A DNA stretch of 64,000 nt from Paenibacillus sp. RC67. GTDB taxonomy: Bacteria > Bacillota > Bacilli > Paenibacillales > NBRC-103111. The stretch spans positions 2,871,001-2,935,000 of the forward strand of contig NZ_CP125098.1 of the NCBI RefSeq assembly GCF_030020805.1, given 5' to 3'. Position 1 is the stretch's first letter. Every line of letters begins with the position of its first letter. Under the pieces are notes generated by a model that saw only the letters and a list, made by a program, of their open reading frames with translations, searched no databases and was not told the DNA's origin. Below are positions 40,282-48,286 of the stretch, one piece after another. The position numbers and the translations under genes were made by a program.

Positions 40282-41568
40282 ATGAAGGCAATTCCATATC
40301 CTCATGTGAATGAGACCTTATATGTTGAGCAGCTTCCGAATGGTTTATCGGTATTTATTTTACCGAAGGAAGGCTTCCAAAAAACGTACGCCACCTTCTC
40401 GACCAAATACGGCTCCATTGACAATCACTTTAAAGTGTTAGGCGGTCAAGAGAAGCGGGTTCCGGACGGAATCGCTCATTTCTTGGAACATAAAATGTTC
40501 GAGGAGCCTACGGGTGACATTTTTGCAGTATTTGCTTCTAACGGAGCTTCAGCCAATGCATTTACAAGCTTCGATAAAACGACCTACTTGTTCTCGGCCA
40601 CAGACCAGATTCACGAAAACTTGAAAACACTGATCAACTTTGTACAAAATCCTTATTTTACGGATGAAAACGTAGAGAAGGAAAAAGGAATTATCGGCCA
40701 AGAAATTAAGATGTATGAGGATAATGCCGACTGGCGTTCGTACTTTGGCTTGATCGAAACCATGTATCATAAGCACCCAGTCCACATCGACATAGCGGGT
40801 ACGGTTGAATCCATCTCCCACATAACCAAAGAGCTTCTGTACGACTGCTACTATACGTTTTATCATCCGAGCAATATGAGTTTATTTATCGTCGGAGGTA
40901 TTAAACCAGAGGAAATCATGGAGCTTGTTCGAAACAACCAGGCGGAGAAAGACTATAAGCCTCAAGGTAAAATCGAACGTTTCTTCGATGATGAGCCTTC
41001 AACAGTCAAACAAAAGGAAAAGGTTACAGTGCTACCGGTCTCCCTTCCCAAATGCTTGTTCGGCTGTAAGGAGCCTGATCAGAAGGCGTCTGGAAAAGAA
41101 CTGCTTGAACGTGAATTGACGATGAAGGTGTTATTGGATGTATTGCTTAGCCCGAGCTCGGATATATATCAAAAGCTTTATGATGAGCAGTTGATTTCCG
41201 ATAACTTCGGAAGTGAATATAATATTGGCGAGAACTACGCTTTTACCGTAGTCGGTGGCGATACTAAGGATCCCGATCGGCTTGTTGCCAGAATCCGTGA
41301 AGAAATCGACAAAGTGAAGGAGCAAGGAGTACCTGCCACAAGCTTCCAAAGAAGCCGCAAGAAAAAAATTGGTGGATTCATGAGACTCCTTAATTCTCCT
41401 GAGGCGATTGCCAATGAATTTACAAAATACCGGTTTAAAGGGATTGATCTCTTTGATATTTTACCGGCTTATGAGCAAATGACTTTAGAACAAGTGAACG
41501 ATAGGCTTCGGCAGCATTTTGACTGGAATCAATTGGCGGTTTCCATTGTAAGAAGCGAAAAGCAGTGA
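40282..41568 (+). CDS. ymfH: M16 family zinc peptidase (YmfH type)
   Basis: Catalytic member of the ymfF-ymfH pair. HFLEH is at residues 66-70, with the Glu ligand in EKEKGIIGQEIKMYEDN (about 133-149). Homology to M16 continues through the C-terminal half. Length 428 aa is normal. ATG 40282 follows GGGAGGAGAATAAGC. The SDR gene ymfI starts within its stop (GTGA), so ymfF-ymfH-ymfI form one operon. Confidence 0.92.
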   Translation: MKAIPYPHVNETLYVEQLPNGLSVFILPKEGFQKTYATFSTKYGSIDNHFKVLGGQEKRVPDGIAHFLEHKMFEEPTGDIFAVFASNGASANAFTSFDKTTYLFSATDQIHENLKTLINFVQNPYFTDENVEKEKGIIGQEIKMYEDNADWRSYFGLIETMYHKHPVHIDIAGTVESISHITKELLYDCYYTFYHPSNMSLFIVGGIKPEEIMELVRNNQAEKDYKPQGKIERFFDDEPSTVKQKEKVTVLPVSLPKCLFGCKEPDQKASGKELLERELTMKVLLDVLLSPSSDIYQKLYDEQLISDNFGSEYNIGENYAFTVVGGDTKDPDRLVARIREEIDKVKEQGVPATSFQRSRKKKIGGFMRLLNSPEAIANEFTKYRFKGIDLFDILPAYEQMTLEQVNDRLRQHFDWNQLAVSIVRSEKQ

Positions 41569-42323
41569 GTGGAGTGCAGCGTCCCTTTACGGAACAAACC
41601 GTACTCATAACGGGGGCCAGTAGAGGGATTGGAGCGGCTATCGCAGAACGGTTTTCCTCTGTGGGTATGAATGTGGTTATTCATTATTTACAGTCCCATG
41701 AGGCTGCTAACGAAACGGCTCGTAGTTGTATGAAGCACGGCGCCAAGGTGCTGACGGCTACTGCCGATTTACGGAGCAGAGAGCAAATTTTGCGATTACA
41801 AGAAAAATTGGATCATCATAATATGATGCCGGATATTTTAGTCAATAACGCTGGCATCTCCCATTATGGGCTGCTGTCCGATGTGACAGAGGAGATGTGG
41901 GATGAAGTGATGGAGATCAATCTTAAGGGTACTTTTTTAACCACACAGCAGTTTATGAAACCGATGATTAGCCAAAAATACGGAAGAATCATCAATGTTT
42001 CCTCGATATGGGGCATTTCGGGCGCATCATGCGAAGTGGTCTATTCTACGGCCAAAGGCGGTATGAATGCTTTCACAAAAGCGTTAGCCAAAGAGCTTGC
42101 TCCATCGGGGGTGACTGTAAATGCGGTTGCTCCAGGTGCCGTCGACACGCTTATGATGGCCAATTTCGATACGGAAGAAAAAGCGGCTATTGAGAGTGAA
42201 ATTCCTGTAGGGCGATTTGCACAGCCGGATGAAATAGCATCGCTGGTATATTTCCTAGCGCTTCCGGAATCCGGTTACATTACCGGTCAAATCATTAGCC
42301 CTAATGGCGGCTGGCTCACGTGA
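41565..42323 (+). CDS. ymfI: Short-chain dehydrogenase/reductase, FabG-like (YmfI)
   Basis: NAD(P)-dependent oxidoreductase. TGASRGIGAAIAERF (about residues 16-30) is the cofactor loop, NNAGIS (about 92) the structural motif, and Ser/Tyr/Lys of the active site are in NVSSIWG...YSTAKGGMNAF. Substrate cannot be told from sequence; the family resembles 3-oxoacyl-ACP reductase. GTG start overlaps the ymfH stop by four bases. Length 252 aa is normal. Confidence 0.9.
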   Translation: MSGVQRPFTEQTVLITGASRGIGAAIAERFSSVGMNVVIHYLQSHEAANETARSCMKHGAKVLTATADLRSREQILRLQEKLDHHNMMPDILVNNAGISHYGLLSDVTEEMWDEVMEINLKGTFLTTQQFMKPMISQKYGRIINVSSIWGISGASCEVVYSTAKGGMNAFTKALAKELAPSGVTVNAVAPGAVDTLMMANFDTEEKAAIESEIPVGRFAQPDEIASLVYFLALPESGYITGQIISPNGGWLT

Positions 42324-42401
42324 TTTTCCAGAATATTTAGCCCTCCTGTTGCGAACATTAGTAGTTGTAGTGATACTTTTACTAAAGGGAGGCTAACTCA
42401 A

Positions 42402-42650
42402 ATGGCAACAGCGTTGAAGGTATTCGAACGTTGGAAGGAATTTTTGGGCGAGCGCGTAGAACAAGCGCATAAATCCGGGATGAGCGAAGAAACAATTAGT
42501 AAGCTTGCGTTTCAAATCGGTGAATTTTTGTCTGACAAGGTAGACCCGGAAAACAATGAAGAGCGTATCCTGAAGGATCTTTGGGATGTAGCCGATGAGT
42601 CGGAACGTAAGACGATGGCGCGCTTGATGGTAAAGCTTGTAAACAAATAA
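42402..42650 (+). CDS. ymfJ: DUF3243 family protein (YmfJ)
   Basis: Small conserved protein of unknown function; 82 aa, soluble, mainly helical, ending in ESERKTMARLMVKLVNK. The same family follows ymfI in B. subtilis. ATG at 42402 is preceded by AAAGGGAGGCTAACTCAA. A terminator follows directly. Confidence 0.85.
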   Translation: MATALKVFERWKEFLGERVEQAHKSGMSEETISKLAFQIGEFLSDKVDPENNEERILKDLWDVADESERKTMARLMVKLVNK

Positions 42651-42664
42651 ACGAATTCCTTAAC

Positions 42665-42688
42665 GGCCTCCTTCATGGGAGGCTTTTC
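42665..42688 (+). terminator. Terminator after ymfJ
   Basis: GCCTCC-TTCATG-GGAGGC, 6-bp stem, followed by TTTTCC. Confidence 0.75.
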
Positions 42689-42746
42689 CTTGCTATTCAT
42701 GATATACTTAGATAAAGTATGTACTAGAAAGGCGGCAAGGTGAAGT

Positions 42747-43592
42747 TTGAGTACTCTAAGATGGGCAAGATATTTAATTGTTATGGTTTGTACATTGCTA
42801 ATCGTAAGTGGCTGCGGCAAAAATATCCCCGCAATTGATCCGGTTGTTCTTCAAAATAAATTGTCGGTATTAGTAATTATGAAGCCGAATATAAAGGAAT
42901 CGACCAAATCCACGTTTGCCAAAACATTATTATCCTGGCGTGATACCCAAAGCATTGCCTTTGAATGGATGCCTGATGTTACAGCGATTTCGGAAGAGCA
43001 GGCCAATAAAATTCAGTCTGTGGCTTATGATTACATAATAGTAGTGGGGAACGAGCTTAATCAGCAAATATTGCCTTATGCGCAGACAGTTCCTGATAAA
43101 AAATGGATTCTTATCGACGATGCGCTGAGTCAAAATACTGTGGAGTTGTCTGCGGCAAATATAGAGTGGAAGCAGACAGGCCCGGGTTTTATGGAAAATC
43201 AATGGGGTGATTGGGTCAAGCAGCAGCAGGCTATGGGGAAAACCTTAGAGTGGGTTACGGTTTCGACTAATCCGATCCCTTCGATATGGGCTCCATCAGA
43301 AGAAGCGGAACGTATCTCGCTCTCCAATGCAGAAGGTTGGTATCCTCAGTTTCAGCAGCAGGTGAAGCAGCATGCTCCAGATTGGCTTGTAGTCTATTCA
43401 CCATTAGAGTCGAGTGTGCTTCAACGTATGAAAAATTTGCCGGCTCCGATCATGAATATGGCTGCCACAACGATCGACGTGAAGTGGGATATTGTGCTTC
43501 CAGCATTATTAGCTCAAATGCAAAACAAGCAATGGAAAGCAGGAATTCAGGCTTATACACCGCAAGAAGTACAAGTGACGAAACCTCAATAA
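42747..43592 (+). CDS. BMP/Med-like lipoprotein
   Basis: Secreted lipoprotein: hydrophobic signal (residues about 7-21) ending in a lipobox VSGC with Cys23. The segment SVAYDYIIVVGNELNQQILPYA then PDKKWILIDD (about 90-128; landmarks) looks like the basic membrane protein (BMP) family of periplasmic binding proteins, which includes B. subtilis Med. Length 281 aa is close to Med. No transporter genes are adjacent, so a substrate-uptake role is not supported. TTG start at 42747 follows AAGGTGAAGT. The family call is by eye. Confidence 0.6.
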   Translation: MSTLRWARYLIVMVCTLLIVSGCGKNIPAIDPVVLQNKLSVLVIMKPNIKESTKSTFAKTLLSWRDTQSIAFEWMPDVTAISEEQANKIQSVAYDYIIVVGNELNQQILPYAQTVPDKKWILIDDALSQNTVELSAANIEWKQTGPGFMENQWGDWVKQQQAMGKTLEWVTVSTNPIPSIWAPSEEAERISLSNAEGWYPQFQQQVKQHAPDWLVVYSPLESSVLQRMKNLPAPIMNMAATTIDVKWDIVLPALLAQMQNKQWKAGIQAYTPQEVQVTKPQ

Positions 43593-43701
43593 ACTTTTTG
43601 TAAGACTCAGAAGGAATTATGCGAAATTTGTAGAATATTTTCGTAAGATGTTACAAAATATGAATAGATGGTCACTTGACATCGGTTAGAGGTGTATATA
43701 A

Positions 43702-44466
43702 ATGGAAATGAAACAGTGGTATATGGAATATCGCATTTTTAAAAATCGCCCCGGCTTGTTGGGAGACGTAGCCTCCTTAATGGGGATGCTGGATATAAAT
43801 ATTGTAACGATTAATGGTGTGGAAGATCGCACGCGTGGAATGCTTTTGCAAACAAATGATGATGAAAAAATAGACTTAATGGGTAAAATGTTGAAAAAAG
43901 TGGATAATATAACTATAACGGCTTTAAGAGAACCCAAGCTTGTTGATATTTTGGCTGTCAGACACGGGCGTTACATTGAAAGGGATTCCGATGATCGGAA
44001 AACATTCCGTTTTACCCGTGACGAGTTGGGACTCTTGGTTGATTTCCTTGGGGAAATCTTCAAGCAGGAAGGCAATCAAGTCGTAGGTCTAAGAGGCATG
44101 CCACGCGTAGGCAAGACGGAATCCATCATCGCAGGCAGCGTATGCTCTAACAAACGTTGGACTTTCGTATCGTCCACATTATTGCGGCAAACCGTTCGAA
44201 GTCAATTGTCTGAGGATGAATTGAATCCTAATAATGTATTTATTATCGACGGGATTGTATCGACTTTACGTTCCAATGAGAAGCATCATATGCTTTTACA
44301 GGATATTATGAGTATGCCGTCGACTAAGGTTATCGAGCATCCGGACATTTTTATTCGGGAATCCGAGTACACCTACGATGATTTTAATTATATTGTCGAG
44401 CTGCGCAATACCCCCGATGAAGAAATATCGTATGAGAGCTTTACAACAGGTTTTGACGAATATTAA
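43702..44466 (+). CDS. ymfK: DUF3388 family protein with ACT-like and P-loop segments (YmfK)
   Basis: Conserved protein of unknown function, between ymfJ and ymfM in B. subtilis. The first 75 residues (EYRIFKNRPGLLGDVASLMG then INGV) look like an ACT domain. GMPRVGKT at residues 132-139 fits Walker A (GxxxxGKT), followed by a hydrophobic strand and acidic VFIIDG near 179-184, a Walker B-like site. This suggests a small-molecule-sensing NTPase or kinase. ATG 43702 follows AGAGGTGTATATAA. Confidence 0.8.
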   Translation: MEMKQWYMEYRIFKNRPGLLGDVASLMGMLDINIVTINGVEDRTRGMLLQTNDDEKIDLMGKMLKKVDNITITALREPKLVDILAVRHGRYIERDSDDRKTFRFTRDELGLLVDFLGEIFKQEGNQVVGLRGMPRVGKTESIIAGSVCSNKRWTFVSSTLLRQTVRSQLSEDELNPNNVFIIDGIVSTLRSNEKHHMLLQDIMSMPSTKVIEHPDIFIRESEYTYDDFNYIVELRNTPDEEISYESFTTGFDEY

Positions 44467-44507
44467 TTTAAGTTGACTCCATGACATAACTGAAAAGGGG
44501 TGAGAAT

Positions 44508-45368
44508 ATGACCGATCTTGGTCAATTGCTTCGTAAAGCTAGAATGGAAAAGAAAATATCTCTTGAGCAGCTTGAGGAAACGACTAAAATTCGCAAGCGG
44601 TATTTAGAAGCGATTGAAGATGGTAACTATAAAGTGCTGCCGGGAAATTTCTATGTCCGAGCTTTTATAAAAAGCTATGCCGAAGCCGTAGGTATGGATC
44701 CTAATGAAGTGCTTCGGATGTATCAGAATGTAATTCCTACTACTGAACCAGAACGTGTTGAGCCAATCCGATCAAAGAGAACGACAAGAAACACAGAGAA
44801 AATCGGGAAATATGCTTCAACTATCATGATGGTTTCATTTGTAGTGCTGATCCTCGGGATCATCTATTATTATCTCAACATGAATTATATTAGCAAGCAA
44901 AATGAAGCCACTCCCAATAGTGAGCCGAAGCGGGTGACCGATAAAGCTGAGCCTGCCCCAACCGTCAGCAGTGATACTTATGGGATTACGTTGAACGATA
45001 AGAATGCGACGACTACAATAACACCTACGCCAACTCCGCCACCAGCACCAATCGTTGAAGTGAAGCTGGTAAAAAGCCAAGGTGGTATCGATTATTATTC
45101 GGTTTCTAACACAGAAAAATTGAATATTGATATGAAAGTAACCGGTGATGCATGCTGGGTACAGGTTGATTCAATAGGAAAGCGCTCTGAGACTATCGAT
45201 GAGGGTACCTACAAAAACGGAAACAATCCAAAGTGGGAGCTCACCAATTCGGCATTTTTGGTTTTTGGAAGAGCTAATGCCGTGGAATTAACGGTGAATG
45301 GAACCTCGGTCGCTTTAGGAGATGCACCCAATGCCAAACGAATCCAGCTTGATTTGGTCAAAACGTAA
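44508..45368 (+). CDS. rodZ: RodZ-type cell-shape protein (YmfM)
   Basis: Cytoskeletal membrane protein that links MreB to the cell wall machinery. An N-terminal helix-turn-helix (about 1-75, LRKARMEKKISLEQLEETTKI; landmark) is followed by basic residues, a single membrane helix (about 104-122) and a Thr/Pro-rich linker (TPTPTPPPAP). The C-terminal extracellular DUF4115 domain runs from about 185 to 280. Length 286 aa is normal. ATG 44508 follows AAAGGGGTGAG. Confidence 0.92.
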   Translation: MTDLGQLLRKARMEKKISLEQLEETTKIRKRYLEAIEDGNYKVLPGNFYVRAFIKSYAEAVGMDPNEVLRMYQNVIPTTEPERVEPIRSKRTTRNTEKIGKYASTIMMVSFVVLILGIIYYYLNMNYISKQNEATPNSEPKRVTDKAEPAPTVSSDTYGITLNDKNATTTITPTPTPPPAPIVEVKLVKSQGGIDYYSVSNTEKLNIDMKVTGDACWVQVDSIGKRSETIDEGTYKNGNNPKWELTNSAFLVFGRANAVELTVNGTSVALGDAPNAKRIQLDLVKT

Positions 45369-45434
45369 TTGAAGTTTACCTTCCCGCTTATTGGGGCATG
45401 ATGGTACCAATGAGACTAAGGGAAGGTATGCGAC

Positions 45435-45605
45435 ATGACCGCCAGTTGGATTGTAGTGCTGTTGGGGATCATTGTAAGTTCAATAGGCTGGTTCTTTACA
45501 CCTCATGCGTGGGGGTATGGACTGCTGGGATTCGGTCTTGCGCATATCGTGCTGGGTATTGTGGATATGTTTCGTTTTTCACCGGATCATGATGAACAAA
45601 GCTAA
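45435..45605 (+). CDS. Small two-helix membrane protein of unknown function (56 aa)
   Basis: An open frame too short for usual cut-offs: MTASWIVVLLGIIVSSIGWF begins the product, which ends in SPDHDEQS. Two hydrophobic segments (about residues 4-22 and 28-45) separated by FTPHAWGYG suggest a helical hairpin in the membrane with a charged C-terminal tail. GGGAAGG lies ten bases before the ATG. It sits between rodZ and a terminator, so it is probably co-transcribed with rodZ. Confidence 0.7.
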   Translation: MTASWIVVLLGIIVSSIGWFFTPHAWGYGLLGFGLAHIVLGIVDMFRFSPDHDEQS

Positions 45606-45618
45606 GCACGTCTAATGA

Positions 45619-45654
45619 AGACACCCTGGAAGCGATAGCGGAAGGTGTCTTTTT
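45619..45654 (+). terminator. Terminator before yajQ
   Basis: AGACACC pairs with GGTGTCT, followed by TTTTTATG. Confidence 0.75.
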
Positions 45655-45707
45655 ATGTTATTCTTCGATATAGGGAAAAATAAGGATAAAAGAAGGGTGT
45701 GTCGCAC

Positions 45708-46199
45708 ATGAGTAGTGAAAGCTCATTTGATATTGTGTCCAAGATGGACATGCAAGAGCTAAATAATGCTATTAACCAAGCGGAGAAAGAAATTGCTAAC
45801 CGTTTTGACTTTAAAAACAGCAAGAGCAAAATTTCTTTGGAAAAAGAAGAATTGGTCGTATTATCCGACGATGAATTCAAGCTGCAAAACGTGATGGATA
45901 TTCTGCACTCCAAAATGGCCAAACGTGGCATTTCCTTAAAAAACCTTGAATACGGTAAAATTGAAGGGGCTTCGTCCCAAACCGTACGTCAAAAAGTTAA
46001 GCTTAAGCAAGGTATTGATCAAGATAATGCTAAGAAGATCAATATTTTGATTCGCGACTCCAAGCTTAAGGTAAAAAGCCAAATACAAGGAGATCAAATC
46101 CGTGTTACCGGCAAAAGCAAGGATGACCTTCAACAAATTATACAATTACTTCGTAAAGAGGATTTGCCATTGGAGCTTCAATTTTTAAATTTCCGCTAA
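45708..46199 (+). CDS. yajQ: YajQ family nucleotide-binding protein
   Basis: Small cyclic-di-GMP/nucleic-acid-binding family (YajQ; YitK in B. subtilis) with two ferredoxin-like domains. [21 protein letters not shown] at the N-terminus and [19 protein letters not shown] near the C-terminus are typical landmarks. ATG 45708 gives 163 aa, the usual length, with AGAAGGG ten bases upstream; the in-frame GTG at 45699 would lie too close to the ribosome site. Confidence 0.92.
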   Translation: MSSESSFDIVSKMDMQELNNAINQAEKEIANRFDFKNSKSKISLEKEELVVLSDDEFKLQNVMDILHSKMAKRGISLKNLEYGKIEGASSQTVRQKVKLKQGIDQDNAKKINILIRDSKLKVKSQIQGDQIRVTGKSKDDLQQIIQLLRKEDLPLELQFLNFR

Positions 46200-46229
46200 A
46201 AGCACGAGGATTAGTGATACTTGCATGGT

Positions 46230-46262
46230 GGAGAGCCTTTAGTGGCAAGGCTTCTCTTTTGA
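46230..46262 (+). terminator. Terminator after yajQ
   Basis: GAGAGCCTT pairs with AAGGCTTCTC (one bulge), followed by TTTT, which overlaps the -35 of the next promoter. Confidence 0.6.
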
Positions 46263-46288
46263 CACGCTTCATTGCCGTGTATTATACT
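46259..46288 (+). promoter_or_regulatory. Sigma-A promoter of rimO-pgsA
   Basis: Consensus TTGACA (46259-46264), 18-base spacer, TATACT (46283-46288). One of the best vegetative promoters in the window. Confidence 0.75.
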
Positions 46289-46329
46289 TGATACTAAAAT
46301 AGTAAGGCTTGAACATTGGAGGATATTAC

Positions 46330-47658
46330 ATGACAGAGAAAGTGAAGGTAGTTACGCTCGGTTGCGAAAAGAATCTCGTCGATTCCGAGATCATGTCAGG
46401 TTTAATTCATGGTCGTGGCTACGAGCTCGTTACCGATAAAGAAGAAGCAACAGTAATTATTGTAAATACATGCGGGTTTATCGATGCAGCTAAGGAAGAA
46501 TCGGTAAATACGATTTTAGATATGGCTGACCTGAAACAAACAGCAAATCTGAAAGCTCTTATCGTATCGGGCTGCTTGACGCAGCGCTATAAGGAAGAGT
46601 TGATGAAGGAAATGCCGGAAATCGACGGTATTGTCGGTACAGGAGACTTCCATAAAATCAACGAAATCGTTGATGAAGCTCTAGCAGGTAAAAAGCCAAT
46701 CCTTGTAGGGAACCCTATTTTTAACTATGAGGCAGCTCTACCAAGAAGAGTAACCACACCTCGCTACACAGCATATGTTAAAATAGCTGAGGGTTGTGAC
46801 AATGCCTGTACTTTCTGTAGTATACCTATCATGCGGGGCAAATTCCGCAGCCGCAGTATAGAGTCGATTATATCTGAAGTGGAGCAACTTGCTTCTCAGG
46901 GTGTAAGAGAGATCAGCTTGATCGCACAGGATTCCACGAATTATGGTACGGACCTGTATGATGGCTTTATGTTGCCTACACTTTTAAACAAGGTCAGTGA
47001 GGTAGCCGGTATTGAGTGGGTTCGCCTGCATTATGCATACCCAGGCTTTTTCACGGATGAATTGATTGATACGATTGCTACCAATCCTAAGGTTTGCAAG
47101 TACGTTGATATGCCGCTGCAGCATAGTGAAGACAGCATTTTGAAACGTATGAGAAGACCGGGCAGACAGCAGGATGCAAGAGCTTTGATAGCCAAGATCC
47201 GTGAGCGTATTCCGCATGTTTCCTTGAGAACCTCGTTGATCGTTGGCTTCCCAGGTGAGACCGAGCAGGACTTTGAGAATCTCAAAGAATTTATTAAAGA
47301 TGTTGAGTTTGACCGTCTAGGCGTGTTCGCTTATTCACAAGAACAAGATACACCTGCTTCTCGTCTGCCAGATCAAGTGTCTGAAGAAGTGAAAGAGTTC
47401 CGTGCCAATACATTGATGGAAATTCAGCGTGAAATTTCTAATCTTCGTAACGGCAACCGGATTGGCCAAGTTGTTGATGTATTGATTGAAAAATATGATG
47501 GTAGAGGAGACGTCTACGTTGGCCGTTCCCAATACGACGCTCCTGAAATCGATGGCGAGGTTTTCGTCACGGGTTCACAATTGAAGATTGGTGAAGTAGC
47601 CAAAGTTCGCATCACCCACTCGTTCGAGTTCGATTTATCCGGGGAGGTTGTGGCATGA
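46330..47658 (+). CDS. rimO: Ribosomal protein S12 methylthiotransferase RimO
   Basis: Radical-SAM methylthiotransferase that modifies Asp of ribosomal protein S12. The N-terminal UPF0004 domain has conserved Cys (TLGCEKN, NTCGF, SGCLTQ); the radical-SAM cluster motif is GCDNACTFCSIP (CxxxCxxC); a TRAM domain ends the protein. ATG 46330 follows TTGGAGGATATTAC and gives 442 aa; the frame opens earlier at 46309. pgsA overlaps the stop by four bases. Distinguished from miaB (59422) by EKN near the N-terminus and the shorter N-terminus. Confidence 0.94.
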   Translation: MTEKVKVVTLGCEKNLVDSEIMSGLIHGRGYELVTDKEEATVIIVNTCGFIDAAKEESVNTILDMADLKQTANLKALIVSGCLTQRYKEELMKEMPEIDGIVGTGDFHKINEIVDEALAGKKPILVGNPIFNYEAALPRRVTTPRYTAYVKIAEGCDNACTFCSIPIMRGKFRSRSIESIISEVEQLASQGVREISLIAQDSTNYGTDLYDGFMLPTLLNKVSEVAGIEWVRLHYAYPGFFTDELIDTIATNPKVCKYVDMPLQHSEDSILKRMRRPGRQQDARALIAKIRERIPHVSLRTSLIVGFPGETEQDFENLKEFIKDVEFDRLGVFAYSQEQDTPASRLPDQVSEEVKEFRANTLMEIQREISNLRNGNRIGQVVDVLIEKYDGRGDVYVGRSQYDAPEIDGEVFVTGSQLKIGEVAKVRITHSFEFDLSGEVVA

Positions 47659-48233
47659 ACCTGGCCAATAAAATCACTTTGGCGAGGATCTTTTTAGTTC
47701 CTATCATCATGTTTTTTTTATTGGTGAATGTGAAGTTTCCTCATATCCGAATTGAACAATTCGTCATCACTTACAACCAGATTATTGCTGCGCTAATATT
47801 TATTATTGCGGCTAGTACCGATAGTTTGGACGGTTATATTGCGCGCAAACGTAAATTGGTGACTAATCTGGGGAAACTGCTTGATCCGCTTGCGGATAAA
47901 TTATTGGTTTCTGCTGTGCTCATCTCTCTTGTAGAGATGGGTAAAGTAGGGGCTTGGATTGCCATTGTCATTATTAGCCGTGAGTTTGCGGTTACCGGAC
48001 TGCGGCAGATTGCGCTGCTCGAAGGCCACGTTATCGCGGCAAGCAAATGGGGCAAATGGAAAACAGCGACGCAAATTACTGCGATTATCGCCTTATTAAT
48101 TAACAACTTCCCGTTTGCTTTTATCAATTTCCGTTTTGACATCATTGCCAGCTGGATTGCTGCCATTATCACCCTGTACTCCGGTTTTGATTATTTCATT
48201 AAAAATAAACACGTTATTAACTTTAGCGAATAA
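47655..48233 (+). CDS. pgsA: CDP-diacylglycerol-glycerol-3-phosphate 3-phosphatidyltransferase
   Basis: Membrane enzyme making phosphatidylglycerol phosphate. The CDP-alcohol phosphotransferase motif DSLDGYIARKRKLVTNLGKLLDPLADK is complete (about residues 55-81; landmark). Around six hydrophobic segments. Length 192 aa is normal. ATG overlaps the rimO stop (ATGA). It uses CDP-diacylglycerol made by CdsA. Confidence 0.95.
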   Translation: MNLANKITLARIFLVPIIMFFLLVNVKFPHIRIEQFVITYNQIIAALIFIIAASTDSLDGYIARKRKLVTNLGKLLDPLADKLLVSAVLISLVEMGKVGAWIAIVIISREFAVTGLRQIALLEGHVIAASKWGKWKTATQITAIIALLINNFPFAFINFRFDIIASWIAAIITLYSGFDYFIKNKHVINFSE

Positions 48234-48286
48234 AAGACAGTAGGGTCTTCCTATTGTTTTTTGTTTTATTACGAGGAGATGAAGAT

